Positions 7,415 to 16,783 of a stretch of 64,000 nucleotides of DNA are shown one piece after another. The translations under genes were made by a program, and so were the position numbers. Under the pieces are notes generated by a model. The model was not told where the DNA came from. It was given only the letters and a program-made list of their open reading frames with translations, and searched no databases. Source of the DNA: Bog-473 sp963704355 (GTDB taxonomy: Bacteria; Actinomycetota; Acidimicrobiia; Acidimicrobiales; RAAP-2); NCBI GenBank assembly GCA_963704355.1, contig OY969891.1, positions 2,976,001-3,040,000 of the forward strand. The letters run 5' to 3'. Each line of letters opens with the position of its first letter. The first letter of the stretch is position 1.

Positions 7415-8431
7415 TTATGACGCAATCCGTACAAGGTCCTCGACCGGCACAGGTTCATTGATCCACGCCACGGTGGGCAGCTTCGGAGGCTGTGGCCGGC
7501 GGTGGCTGAACCGAACCGGGTTCGCCGCGTAGGCGGCATCGAGCGTCTCGGCGCGCTGGGAGCGAACCTCCTCGGCGGTGCCGTAGTGCACCGAGGCCGG
7601 CGTGTGGTAGCCGATGCCCGAGTGGCGGTGCTCGTGGTTGTAGTAGGCGAAGAACGCCTCGCAGAACGCCCGGGCGTCTTGGATGCAGCCGAAGCGCTCG
7701 GGGAAGGCGGGGCAGTACTTGAGCGTCTTGAACTGCGCCTCGCTGTAAGGGTTGTCGTTGCTCACGTGCGGGCGGCTGTGGCTGCGGCCGATGCCCAAGA
7801 ACGTGAGCAGCTCGGTCACCGGGTTCGACGTCATCGACGAGCCGCGATCGGCGTGGATGGTGAGCTGGTCGGGGGGCACCCGGTGGCGCGCCACGGCGTC
7901 GGCGATGAGCTCTTTGGCCAGCTCGCCTGACTCAGAGGGCGCCACACACCAGGCCACGACGTAGCGGCTGAAGATGTCGAGCACGACGTAGAGGTCGAAG
8001 TACTCGCCGCGCTTTGGGCCCTTGAGCTTGGTGATGTCCCAGGACCACACGACCAACGGCGCGCCGGCGACGAGCTCGGGCTTGACCTTGGCGGGGTGCG
8101 TCGCCTGGCGGCGGCGCTCGCGCACCTCGCCCTGGGAGCGCAAGATCCTGTAGTAGCTGGACTCCGACGCCAGGTAGACGCCTTCGTCGAGGAGGCTGAA
8201 GTAGACCTGGGCGGGCGAGCAGTCGGCGAAGCGTTCAGAACGCAGTACCTCGAGAACGGCGTCGACCTCTTCGTCGCTGAGCTTGTTCGGCGGGGCGGGC
8301 CGGGGCTTGCGCTCCGTCACCCGGCACGGCTTGAGCCGGCGGTAATGGCTGGCCCGGGCCCGCCCGACGGCGGCACAGGCGCTCTTGGTGCCGAGCAGCG
8401 GCTCGACGACGGCGAAGCATTCGTCGATCAC
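7415..8431 (-). CDS. IS3-family transposase OrfB (DDE integrase core)
   Basis: 338 residues from the GTG that overlaps the orfA stop (GTGA). An N-terminal HTH-like region (KSACAAVGRARASHYRRL) is followed by the rve catalytic core: Asp in VVWSWDITKLKG, Asp in IHADRGSSM and Glu in NPYSEAQFKTLKY, with the HRHSGIGYHTPASVHYG tail typical of IS3 OrfB. It catalyses strand cleavage and transfer. In most IS3 members OrfAB is made by -1 frameshifting; here stop/start coupling is the more obvious route to OrfB. Confidence 0.92.
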   Translation of the reverse strand: MIDECFAVVEPLLGTKSACAAVGRARASHYRRLKPCRVTERKPRPAPPNKLSDEEVDAVLEVLRSERFADCSPAQVYFSLLDEGVYLASESSYYRILRSQGEVRERRRQATHPAKVKPELVAGAPLVVWSWDITKLKGPKRGEYFDLYVVLDIFSRYVVAWCVAPSESGELAKELIADAVARHRVPPDQLTIHADRGSSMTSNPVTELLTFLGIGRSHSRPHVSNDNPYSEAQFKTLKYCPAFPERFGCIQDARAFCEAFFAYYNHEHRHSGIGYHTPASVHYGTAEEVRSQRAETLDAAYAANPVRFSHRRPQPPKLPTVAWINEPVPVEDLVRIAS

Positions 8432-8874
8432 CGCGTCGGCTCCTCGTCTGACTGCTGGTCGGTCTCCGGAGTGCTCTGCGCCAGCAGCTGCGCCAAGAGC
8501 TCCGATGCTTTTCCCTGGGCCTCGAGCGCCGTGCGGTGGCGAGCCAACTGGTCCTCGAGCTTGGCGTTGCGCCGGCGCAAGAGATCGAGCTCGCGCTCGG
8601 CCGCCGAGCGCTTCTTGCGGTGCTTGGGTGCGAGTCCCGAGAGGGCACCGACGTCGCGGGCGCGCTGCCACTCGACGATGTGGCTCGAGTACAGGCCCTC
8701 TCGGCGCAACAGGGCGCCCTTGCCACCGTCTTCGGTGATCTGTTCGTATTCCTCCAAGATGGCCAGCTTGTAGTCGGCGCCGAACTGGCGCCGCTTGGGT
8801 CTCGCCGCCGGATTGTCTTCGGCCACGGCCCCATTCTGGGCGCGTGTCGTCACAGGTGCTGATGTCATGGTCAT
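8428..8874 (-). CDS. IS3-family transposase OrfA
   Basis: 148 residues. HTH segment (RRQFGADYKLAILEEYEQI... LLRREGLYSSHIVEWQRARD, about 28-75) for binding the inverted ends, then a coiled coil (AERELDLLRRRNAKLEDQLA, about 92-135) for multimerisation. The start lies about 50 bases inside the right inverted repeat. Precedes and overlaps orfB. Confidence 0.9.
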   Translation of the reverse strand: MTMTSAPVTTRAQNGAVAEDNPAARPKRRQFGADYKLAILEEYEQITEDGGKGALLRREGLYSSHIVEWQRARDVGALSGLAPKHRKKRSAAERELDLLRRRNAKLEDQLARHRTALEAQGKASELLAQLLAQSTPETDQQSDEEPTR

Positions 8875-8924
8875 TTGGTCTACGTGTTCCTGACTCGCCC
8901 TGGTGGGATGGTGGGCTACTGCAG

Positions 8925-8945
8925 GTGTCTCACGTCAGCCTGACA
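8925..8945. repeat. IS right terminal inverted repeat
   Basis: Read on the minus strand it begins TGTCAGGC and ends TGAGACAC, matching the other end imperfectly. It lies just upstream of orfA. Confidence 0.65.
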
Positions 8946-9805
8946 GACAGGGGATCTCCGTAGGGCAGGATGAGGTTGTAGAGCACTGCCGCGGCCTCCC
9001 TGTGCTCAAGAGCAACGGCGCACTCCTGGGCGTGGCTCATGGCCGTCGTCCAGGTCATCTCCCGGGGGATCTCGGTGAATCCGGTCGCCACATCGTGCTC
9101 GAAGAGCGGGGTCGCTTCGTCGAGGCGTCCGAGCGAGCAGTACACCGCCGCCAAGGCGACTCGTAGCATCGGGATGGCTGGGTTCTCGGCAGCGGTCTGG
9201 GCGAAGGGCTCGATCAACTCGTCGATCTGCCCCTGGAGCAGGCGAGCCATGAACAAGAGGCCACCGTAGACTGCGAGCGCCTCCGCGGCCCCGATGTCGC
9301 TGCCGACCGCGAGCGCCTCGTCGTTCTGCCGTTCGCCGGTGGCCAGATCGCCGCCCAACAGGGCTCGCCCGGCCCTGGTCAGAAGCAGCTGCCACCGGCA
9401 GTGGGGCAACCCCGTGCGGTCGACGAGTGCTCCCATCTCCTCGACTCGCTGGTCGACCTCAACCAGATCGCCGACATCCATGCAGGAATGCATGCGCCAA
9501 AAGCAAGCCTGGAACCGAAGGAACGGATCACCCAGCCGCTCGGCGACCCGACAGGCCCAGGCGGTCTCGGCCAGACGCTCTCCCGATCTCTCGGGTTGGG
9601 TTCTGAATTCGTAACAACTGAGCACTACGTCGAGCTTGGCGGCATCGTCCAGCCCGTTGGCCAGGGACACGGCCTCGTCGGCCAACTCACGGCGACGCTG
9701 CCAGTCTCGGGCATCGGTGACCTCGGCCAGGGATGCGAAGAGCAAGGCCCGGGCGCCTGGGTCCCGCGGGCCCAGCGCCGCTAACAACCGCTCGGCAAGG
9801 GTGAC
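8946..9805 (-). pseudogene. Central TPR region of a LuxR/cyclase-type ATPase regulator
   Basis: About 285 codons of helical repeats typical of the TPR part of large actinobacterial ATPase regulators (RRRELADEAVSLANGLDD, LRFQACFWRMHSCMDVGD, LLQGQIDELIEPFAQTAAEN, ALAAVYCSLGRLDEATPLFE). Both the N-terminal cyclase/ATPase part and the C-terminal HTH are missing. Its 5' end is fused in frame to a YdeI-like fragment and its 3' end is cut by the IS element; the rest lies at 7085-7390. Confidence 0.75.
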
Positions 9806-10104
9806 GTTCCGTTGAGACCAAGTGCTCCGAGCGCTTCTGGGTGTGAATCGTCGCCGGAATGTTGCGCCGTCACGACGCCCGAGCTGCCCGTCGATCCAGC
9901 CAAAGCAGATCGCCTCGTCGAGTGCTTCGTCGTAGGTGAGCGTTGTTGGGTGTGTCGTTCCTTTCTTTGCAAGGACGAGCCACACTCCTTGCGACTCGAG
10001 CCGTTTGCTACGCAACCAGGCCGCCATTCGGCAGCATCGGCGACCAGTAGCTCTGGAAGTTCCACGGCGTCACGGTATCTCCGAAGTGCCTCAGCAGTGC
10101 ACAT
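9806..10104 (-). pseudogene. YdeI/OmpD-associated family gene fragment, frameshifted
   Basis: Two frames combine to give the start of a YdeI-like protein: VELPELLVADAAEW in one, then, after a one-base loss in a G-run near 10021, AWLRSKRLESQGVWLVLAKK, YDEALDEAICFGWIDGQLG and FTPRSARSTWSQRN in the other. The conserved CFGWID and FTPR..S.WS motifs are clear. At about 9805 the sequence switches without a stop to TPR repeats, so the second half of the YdeI gene is gone. The product is unlikely to be functional. Confidence 0.7.
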
Positions 10105-10862
10105 GCAACTCTGGCAAGCGCGCTCGAGATGTTGACCTGTTTGAGAGTGCAGAGTTGGTACTCGGGCGACACGCCGAAGCACGCGACCATCACGAGAACA
10201 TCCGCTCGATGGCGCCGGCGGCCGCCGGCTGCCGATTGAAATGATTTCGCCAGCAGGGAACGGTCTTCACTGGTGTCTGACCAAGGAGAGAAGAACTCGA
10301 TGGCAGACCGGAGCTGTGACCGGGTAGCCCAACCGAGTGCGGCACAGCATCCTCGACTGCGTCTGGAGCCGACTCCGAAGATGCTCTCATCGCTCGGATT
10401 ACCGCCGATCGTCGTACGGGCAAGGACACGAGCAAGAATGTCGAGAAACGGCCGCAGCTCGCCGGGAAGAAAAATCGGGCTGCCTTCGACCGTCCGGCGC
10501 AGTAGTAGTACGACCAATCGAAAGGACGGCAGCCGACCCAGTTGTCCTCCATGAGATCGCCCGCTGGATCTCTGACCGGCTCGTTCGTGTGAAGTAGTGA
10601 TGATGCTGTTTGAGGGTGCTGTGTTACAGGGATCACACGCTCGAAGACCTACCGTTCCCAGCCCCAAGGCTGGACCCGCCAGTCGGGTTTCGCGGTATCC
10701 GGCCCTCTGACACGATCAAGTTGCACACGCGGTCGCCGTGCGTGCGATCGGGTTGCACCGCACCGAAATCCGAGTTCGTCGTAGGGCGGCCACCTTGAGC
10801 CCTTGGCCCGCGTCAGCGAGAACTGAGGCCAGGTCCCCGATGCGCTCCACGAGCTCCGGTTT
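10105..10862. other. Long region without a convincing gene
   Basis: About 760 bases. Frames exist on both strands (for example 10190-10636 minus) but have low-complexity or frame-shadow composition and match nothing I know. Probably decayed DNA beside the chimeric pseudogenes. Confidence 0.4.
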
Positions 10863-12803
10863 CTAGGTCACTTGCAGCGTCAAGGACGCGACCGAAATCT
10901 CCCCTGAAGCGTCGGTGACGGTTATCGTTAACGTGGACGTGGCTGAGGCGGAAGGCGTTCCGGTGATGGTGCCCTTAGATGCACTCAGGGTGAGCCCTTT
11001 AGGGAGCGAGCCCGCGACGAGCGCCCACGAGTACGGCGTCGTACCGCCCGTCGCCTTCAGCGTGGCTGAGTAGCTCTTGCCGACGGCACCATTTGGCAGG
11101 CTGGTCGTGGTGAGCAACAGTCCCGCATGGGTTGCACCGAGTTTGTTCGGATCTTTAGGGGTAGACGTCTTGCCCGCGGAGGCGGATGCTCCGTTCTCTC
11201 CATTGATTCCTCCGGCCGCGCCGCCCCCGCCCAAGTGGCCCGCAGACCCCGCCGAGCCAGGGGAGTTCGCCTCGACCTGGTTGTTGGTGTAGGTGACCCC
11301 AGCCGTGGCGAAGCTCGAATGCGAGTAGACGGCGCCACCGGCCGCAAGGCCGGCATCCCCACCGTCGGCGGCGTTTCCTCCGTTGGAGCCATTGCCTCCC
11401 TGGGCCAGACATTCACCTGCGCCGGCGGCACAGTCGGTCCCATAGCTCGCTCCGCCGTTGCCACCGACACCGCCGGTACCCCCAGTACCGCCCGTGTCAC
11501 CCTCGCCGCCGAGGGCCTCGTTCTCGCTGAGGGAGACGCCTGAGATCTGGAACGAGCCGTCGTTGTAGATCGCGCCTCCGAGTGCGGACCCGCCATTGCC
11601 CCCAGAGCGTCCGCTGGCACCGTTTGTGCCGCTCGCACCGGTTCCGCCACTAGATCCGGAGGCAGTGCCGGTCTCACTCGCACCACCACCGCCACCACCG
11701 CCACCACCGCCACCGTTGCCTCCGTTACCCGCGATCGAAGAGTCCGCGTCATCGGTGGAGAAGGTGCCGCCTGCGACGGCGACGGTTCCGACGTTGTAGA
11801 CAGCCCCGCCTTCGCCGTTCCCAGAGTTGCCGCCATCCCCGGCCTGTCCGGCGAGCGCTCCGGCATCGCCACCGTTACCACCATCCGCGGCGACCGGAAA
11901 TGAGGTCGATACGAACCCGGCTCCACCGGTGCCACCGGCACCAGCGGAGCCGCCCGTGCCACCGTTGCCGCCGGAACCCCCGGCGGCAGTGTTGTCCGTG
12001 AATGTGTCGTCGACCAACGCGAGTTTCCCTGCGTTGTAGATGGCCCCGCCTTCGCCGCTCTGCCCGTTCGCTCCAGCACCGCCGTTGCCGCCGTGGGCTC
12101 CGTTTCCGCCGGGGTTGCCGTTCGCACCCACCTCCTGGCTGCCGCCGGCGCCGTTGCCACCCTTGCCACCGGCGCCGCCGTTGCCGCCACTTGCCCCTAA
12201 AACCAAGTTGCCCGCGAAGGTCGAGAAGAGGATCCTGACCTTCGCACTTTTGGCCACGTACATTGCGCCACCCTGTCCGATCGCCCCAGTCGCTCCCGAA
12301 GTGGCCGGACCACCCGACGTCCCGTTGCCGCCCGGGGTCGTTGCGGTCTGGCCCGCGGTCCCGGCCGGGCCGTTCAGCCCAGCCGGTGGCTCCACCAACG
12401 AGTCCTCGAGGGTGAGGTGATTGAGCACGAGCGAGCCACCGTTCACGACGAACAGCCGGACGGTATTGCTGCCAGACGAGAGTCCATGGCCCATGAGGAC
12501 GACGTTCTCGCCCGCTGCGTCGAGGGTGAGGCTCTGCGCTCCGGACAGGGTGATGGCGGTAGTCGGCGCGATCGTGCCTGAGCAGTCGAAGATCACCGTG
12601 CCGCCTTTAGCGATCGCGGCCTCGAGGCCGCTCCACGTGCAGCTGTCGAGCGTTGTCGTGGTGCTCGAGCTCTCGGCTGCCCTGGCCGAAGGCGAGCTGG
12701 TGACGCCAAAAACCACGACGACCAGTGCCGCGGCTGTGCAGAAGGTGACTGCGGCCTTCCGACCCTTCGTGCCGTTCGGAATACCCACATCTGCCCCTTT
12801 CAC
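10863..12803 (-). CDS. Secreted Gly-rich PGRS-like beta-helix protein with C-terminal Ig-like domain
   Basis: 646 residues, GTG start after GGAAGG. Signal peptide to about residue 43 (ALVVVVFGVTSSPSARAA). Residues 50-150 look like the start of a parallel beta-helix (GGTVIFDCSG, LVLNHLTLEDS). Residues 150-560 are loops of GGxGGxGG sequence broken by GGAIYN/GGAVYN turns at regular intervals, so the Gly-rich runs are insertions between beta-helix rungs. The last 90 residues (LPNGAVGKSYSATLKATGGT, GLTLSASKGTITGTP) form a putative Ig (He_PIG-like) domain. It resembles mycobacterial PE_PGRS composition without a PE domain. A surface or matrix role is inferred. Confidence 0.75.
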   Translation of the reverse strand: MKGADVGIPNGTKGRKAAVTFCTAAALVVVVFGVTSSPSARAAESSSTTTTLDSCTWSGLEAAIAKGGTVIFDCSGTIAPTTAITLSGAQSLTLDAAGENVVLMGHGLSSGSNTVRLFVVNGGSLVLNHLTLEDSLVEPPAGLNGPAGTAGQTATTPGGNGTSGGPATSGATGAIGQGGAMYVAKSAKVRILFSTFAGNLVLGASGGNGGAGGKGGNGAGGSQEVGANGNPGGNGAHGGNGGAGANGQSGEGGAIYNAGKLALVDDTFTDNTAAGGSGGNGGTGGSAGAGGTGGAGFVSTSFPVAADGGNGGDAGALAGQAGDGGNSGNGEGGAVYNVGTVAVAGGTFSTDDADSSIAGNGGNGGGGGGGGGGGASETGTASGSSGGTGASGTNGASGRSGGNGGSALGGAIYNDGSFQISGVSLSENEALGGEGDTGGTGGTGGVGGNGGASYGTDCAAGAGECLAQGGNGSNGGNAADGGDAGLAAGGAVYSHSSFATAGVTYTNNQVEANSPGSAGSAGHLGGGGAAGGINGENGASASAGKTSTPKDPNKLGATHAGLLLTTTSLPNGAVGKSYSATLKATGGTTPYSWALVAGSLPKGLTLSASKGTITGTPSASATSTLTITVTDASGEISVASLTLQVT

Positions 12804-13693
12804 CCTTCCCCAATCCGGGGATCGACGGTCAGATTTCGAGGAGCGTAATGGCTAAGCACCGAAACGTCGACAGATACGACCCGCCGTTGGACGACCGACG
12901 CAGCCGCCTCCGTCATCCCTGCGGAGCGGTTCCGTGCGCCACTACCCCGCACGCCGAGCAGGGGGCCAGGAGTTCAGTTTTGCGAGGATGGCGAACCTTG
13001 GTTTGAACGTACATCCGGCACGTCACGGGGCAGTGATTCATGGGACGTCCCCGGTCCATGGCGTTAGACGCCAGTCGGGATTTGCATGGTCCGGCCCTCC
13101 GACAGGAACTTGGCTTGCTTCACTGACATCTGTGGCCCTGCAGGCCTTGGGTGAAGTTGAGATCTGGAGGGCCAAGCGACTTGGACCAACTCACGAGGTT
13201 CACCGGATGCGCTTACGTTGAGCCGAATCGCCGCCCTTCGTGACCGGAGTTCGGACCATGCCACCTGATTGGTTTCACAAAGAGATCACGTGTTCGGCAA
13301 CTGGTTGCCGTTTGGGAATGCGGTCAGAGCTAGAAGCAGGAGCTTGGGCACACGTTGATCGATGTAACCGGCCAGTGGCTATCCCGTCACTGTTTGAACG
13401 ACGAGGCCAACAACAGTCGTGGACACCGTCGAGAACGCGTCAATCGTGACCCGAAGGCTTGCAGTTTGGAAGTGTCTGTGTCGAGGATCGGCCAGGCCGG
13501 GCGGTAACCCATCCGTCAGAACGTGCTGACTGCCGGCGCCAGTCGCCACCGAGTCCCTGTCCTAGGCCTAGGGGCCAGTCGGCTGCGGCTGCTGGCCGGC
13601 GTTTGGGTTACCTGTCACCGATATGGCGCGCTGTCACGGCAATGCGGATAGCATCCACGCGATTCATTGGCGATTGGCAGGGAGGGGCATCAC
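12804..13693. other. Long intergenic region
   Basis: About 890 bases between the divergent PGRS-like and sedolisin-like genes. Short ORFs on both strands show no family signal. It presumably holds the promoters of both flanking genes; I could not identify them with confidence. Confidence 0.4.
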
Positions 13694-14950
13694 ATGCATG
13701 TGACCTTGCGACGTCGTTTCACGCTGTCAGGGGCGGCCATCGCTGGCCTGCTGCTGGGGGGGATCATCTGGGTCGGTGGGCCAACCGGGGCGGGCGTCGG
13801 TCGGCCCGCCGGCCGGGCCCACATTTTGAGCACCATCGTGGCGGGCCCACTGGCTGCCCCGTCTGGTTTCGCCCCGACCCAGATCCGCAACGTTTACGGC
13901 TTCAACGCCATGGGGAGCGACGCCAAGGGCAACCCCATCGACGGCAGGGGACAGGTCATCGGCATCGTGCTGTGGCACAGCGACGCCTCTCTGAAGTCGG
14001 ACATTCGGAAGTTCCTGACGAAGTACAGCTATCTCGAGGCGATGAACGGCCTGACCGCTGCCTCGGCGTGCACGGTCAGCACCACCATCCACACCACCCC
14101 GTGCTTCCAGGTGGCCTACGCGACGGGCCAGAAGCCGGCGCCGATGAGCCAGCGAACCATGGGCGAGGCCTCGCTCGACGCCGAGTGGGCCCATGTCACG
14201 GCAGAAGGGGCCGACATCCTCTTCGTGGAGGCGAAAAGCGACAGCGGGCCGAATCTGTTGGTGGCGGTCAACAAAGCGGTGTCGATGGGTGCGACCGTGG
14301 TGTCCATGTCGTGGGACCAGACCGGCATCTCCTCCGCCGATGACCCGGATTTCGATGTGTCGACCGCGGGCTTCGTGAGCGGCTCGGGTGACTACGGCTG
14401 TCCGGACAACACCGGGCAGATCTACCCGTCCGGTTCGCCGTACGTGCTCTCCGTCGGGGGGACCGAACTGACCATCGACGGCACCACGTCGAGCCAGACG
14501 ACCTGGTACAAGAGCGGCGGATATGCCAACACGCAGGAGCCGCGGCCGAGCTACCAGTTGAACTGGTCGACCAATGCTTACCGGGTGAGCAACGACGTCT
14601 CGTACAACGCGATCGACTACCCCATCACGCTCGGGGGGGCCTGGTACACCGAGGACGGCGTTTCGGCCGGGATTCCGCAGTGGGCAGGCCTGGTGGCGGA
14701 CGCCGATCAGGCGCGGGCCGCTCTGGGTAAGTCGGTACTGGCCGCCAGCGGGCTGCCCTCTGGGATCTACCTGGCAGCCAATTCCCACGAGTCCGAGCCG
14801 GGCGTGATCGACCCGGCCATGTTCACCGACATCACGACGGGCTCCGCCGGCTCCGCGACCGAATGCCAGGCCAAGGAGGGATGGGACTGGACGACCGGCC
14901 TCGGGACGCCCAACGCCGACGGGCTGGTCAGCGAGCTGGCCGACCTATAG
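13694..14950 (+). CDS. Secreted S53 sedolisin-like peptidase
   Basis: 418 residues from the ATG preceded by GGAGGGG six bases upstream; an in-frame ATG at 13667 has no such site. Signal/anchor at about 10-28 (LSGAAIAGLLLGGIIWVGG). The S53 catalytic set is visible: Glu158 and Asp162 in GEASLDAEW, oxyanion Asp233 in SGSGDYG, Ser324 in DGVSAGIPQWAGL (usual form GTSxxxP), and the calcium site at the end (FTDIT at 377-381, GWDWTTGLGTP). Sedolisins are acid endopeptidases. No typical activation prodomain is present: only about 30 residues separate the signal from the catalytic domain. Confidence 0.85.
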   Translation: MHVTLRRRFTLSGAAIAGLLLGGIIWVGGPTGAGVGRPAGRAHILSTIVAGPLAAPSGFAPTQIRNVYGFNAMGSDAKGNPIDGRGQVIGIVLWHSDASLKSDIRKFLTKYSYLEAMNGLTAASACTVSTTIHTTPCFQVAYATGQKPAPMSQRTMGEASLDAEWAHVTAEGADILFVEAKSDSGPNLLVAVNKAVSMGATVVSMSWDQTGISSADDPDFDVSTAGFVSGSGDYGCPDNTGQIYPSGSPYVLSVGGTELTIDGTTSSQTTWYKSGGYANTQEPRPSYQLNWSTNAYRVSNDVSYNAIDYPITLGGAWYTEDGVSAGIPQWAGLVADADQARAALGKSVLAASGLPSGIYLAANSHESEPGVIDPAMFTDITTGSAGSATECQAKEGWDWTTGLGTPNADGLVSELADL

Positions 14951-15428
14951 CGAGCGGTCTGGCGGCGAGCGGTCTCTCCAAGCGAGCCGGTCGCCACGGG
15001 GCCCCGTGGTTGGCCGACCGGAACAACAACTCGATCGGGCGGATCACCCGCCCACCATCACACACGAGTCGGCCCTCGCCCGCCTCCATCCGTCCGAGCC
15101 CTCGGCTATGCGTGCCGTCGCATCCTCTCCTCAAGCGCTCGATCACGGTGACCCTCCTCCCGCCAGACCAGGCAAGGGTGTGCCTTAGATAGTGACAATG
15201 ATGGACAAACCTCGTTCTGCAGAAGGTTGTGCCTTCACGCGCGAGTTGAGTCCGCCAGAGTGGTGTACGGGTTTGACCCGCTGAGGGGCGCTGTGAAGCG
15301 CTGAAGCGGGCGGTCCGGGGTGTAGGTCCAGACGACGAACAGGAGTTTCGCGAACGAGGTCCCCCACTCGCGACGACCACCGCATCAATCTTCAAGTTCC
15401 GTCCAAAGAACGCGAAGAAGAAGATGCG
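14951..15428. other. Intergenic region leading into an IS256 fragment
   Basis: About 480 bases. It probably includes the left end of the IS256-type element that follows, but I could not place an inverted repeat because the other end is missing. Confidence 0.35.
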
Positions 15429-15758
15429 GTGGAAGTCACCAACACGATGGGCGCGGCGGAGCTGCTGCGCAAGTACCTGGAGAGTCCTGCGGGATCCGAC
15501 CTGCTGGGAGAGATGGTGAAGATGGCAGCCGAGCTGCTCATGGACGCCGACGTCGACGTGCTCTGTGGCGCCGGCTACGGCGAGCGCTCCATTGAGCGGG
15601 TGAACAGCCGCAACGGGCACCGGGTGCGGCGCTGGGACACCAGAGCCGGGACGATCAACCTCGAGATCCCCAAGCTCCGCCGTGGCTCCTACCTCCCCTC
15701 GCTCCTCGAGCCCCGCCGCCGACGGGCGGCAATCGAGACCAGAGGCTGTGGCCGATGA
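15429..15758 (+). pseudogene. IS256-family (Mutator) transposase, N-terminal fragment
   Basis: About 100 codons match the N-terminus of IS256-type transposases: LLRKYLESPAGSDLLGEMVK, ELLMDADVDVLCGAGYGERS, RVNSRNGHRVRRWDTRAGTI and NLEIPKLRRGSYLPSLLEPR. The frame then runs into unrelated residues and stops. The DDE catalytic domain (about 300 residues) is missing, so the fragment is dead. Confidence 0.85.
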
Positions 15759-15864
15759 CGCCCGGAACGATCAACCCGGCGACGCAGCCCAAGCTCGGAC
15801 AGGACCGCCGCATTCGGCGATCTGCGCTCGGATGGGTGTCCCAGTTTGACGCCGTCACATTCAA

Positions 15865-16128
15865 GTGGGCATGCCCCAAGGCTCGGAATGGGGCAGGCAA
15901 CGACCCTCGTTCTTCGACTCCAGACTAAATGATGCGAACATGGCGGGGGCACAGCTACAGGCAGCGCACTTCAACGGCGCAGAGATGACTGACCTCGATC
16001 TGGCTGACGCGGACCTCACGGGTGCAACGCAACTGCCGTCGTCGATAGCGCAGGCGAAATGCACCGACTCAACGATCTGGCCGGATGGTACAAAAGGGCA
16101 CGGCGGTAGCTGCCCTCCTCGCTCGTAA
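15865..16128 (+). CDS. Short pentapeptide-repeat protein or fragment
   Basis: 87 residues. The core (LNDANMAGAQLQAAHFNGAE, then MTDLDLADADLTGATQLP) follows the A(D/N)LxX pentapeptide pattern for about nine repeats, which would form a short right-handed quadrilateral helix, followed by a Cys-containing tail (KCTDSTIWPDG ... GGSCPP). The tail pattern is common at the ends of secreted pentapeptide proteins. The N-terminus lacks a signal, so this may be the 3' end of a longer broken gene. Confidence 0.5.
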   Translation: MGMPQGSEWGRQRPSFFDSRLNDANMAGAQLQAAHFNGAEMTDLDLADADLTGATQLPSSIAQAKCTDSTIWPDGTKGHGGSCPPRS

Positions 16129-16783
16129 TCGTCGATGCTGGCAACACACCCAACGAGGCGCGAATCCGGTCGATACGCAGGCAGGCGAGGTCGGGTCGTT
16201 GGTGACCAAGCTCTTCGCTCACTAGCTCACGTTGAATGTCGCCAGCGTCCCGATCGATCGTGGAGCCTCTGAGAGCTCGTAGGCAGCGCCCGACAGTTGG
16301 CTCATAGCGAGGAGGCCTGTGCGGTGCGACTCCTGGGCGGCCCCGGACCATCCCCCAAGGGCGCATCCGCCGGCCGGAGTCTCTTGGGGTCCCTCCTCCG
16401 ATGGGGGCGGGCTAGGGCTTGGACGGCGCGACACCGAGGTGGGGCCATTCCGGGGCGTGATCACTCCCCAATGACGTCGCGGGGAAAGACACATCCCGAT
16501 AGTGCCACGACGTTGCTCCCTTTGAGCACGCGGATCAAGTCGTATCAGCGGGTTGACCGCAGTTCGCCGGCGAATTCCTGGTGGCCAGGGCTGGAGTCCC
16601 CAGTCGGAGGCCGGCACACGGTCCTCGAGGTGGTCTGGGTGGAGAGCAGCACGTTGTCGCGGCCCTGGCCCTCCTGCGGGTGCAATGGGGTTTGCCCGGT
16701 TCGGAAACGGGTATGAACCACCCCGGTTGCCCCTCCTTCTGACGGCGGGGAAGGTGAACCATGTCCGGCAGGAGGGCAGAGCA
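16129..16783. other. Intergenic region
   Basis: About 655 bases upstream of the GH26-like gene. ORFs on both strands look like shadows. A short plus-strand segment near 16615-16716 (VLEVVWVES..., CGCNG) vaguely recalls a transposase zinc-binding N-terminus, too little to call. The AGGAGGG at about 16769 serves the next gene. Confidence 0.35.

Larger units (their letters stand above)
7391..8945 (-). mobile_element. IS3-type insertion sequence, apparently complete
   Basis: About 1,555 bases with two overlapping ORFs (orfA and orfB) read on the minus strand. Imperfect inverted ends are visible: TGTCAAGC...TGAGACAC at 7391-7410, and on the other strand TGTCAGGC...TGAGACAC at 8945-8925. It splits a TPR regulator remnant. 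I could not find a matching short direct repeat on both sides, so the target duplication has been lost, altered, or my boundary is off by a few bases. Confidence 0.8.

Noticed and set aside
16615..16716. Possible ISL3 transposase zinc-binding N-terminus
   Set aside because: Just a short VLEVVWVES...CGCNG stretch in a frame without other family motifs.
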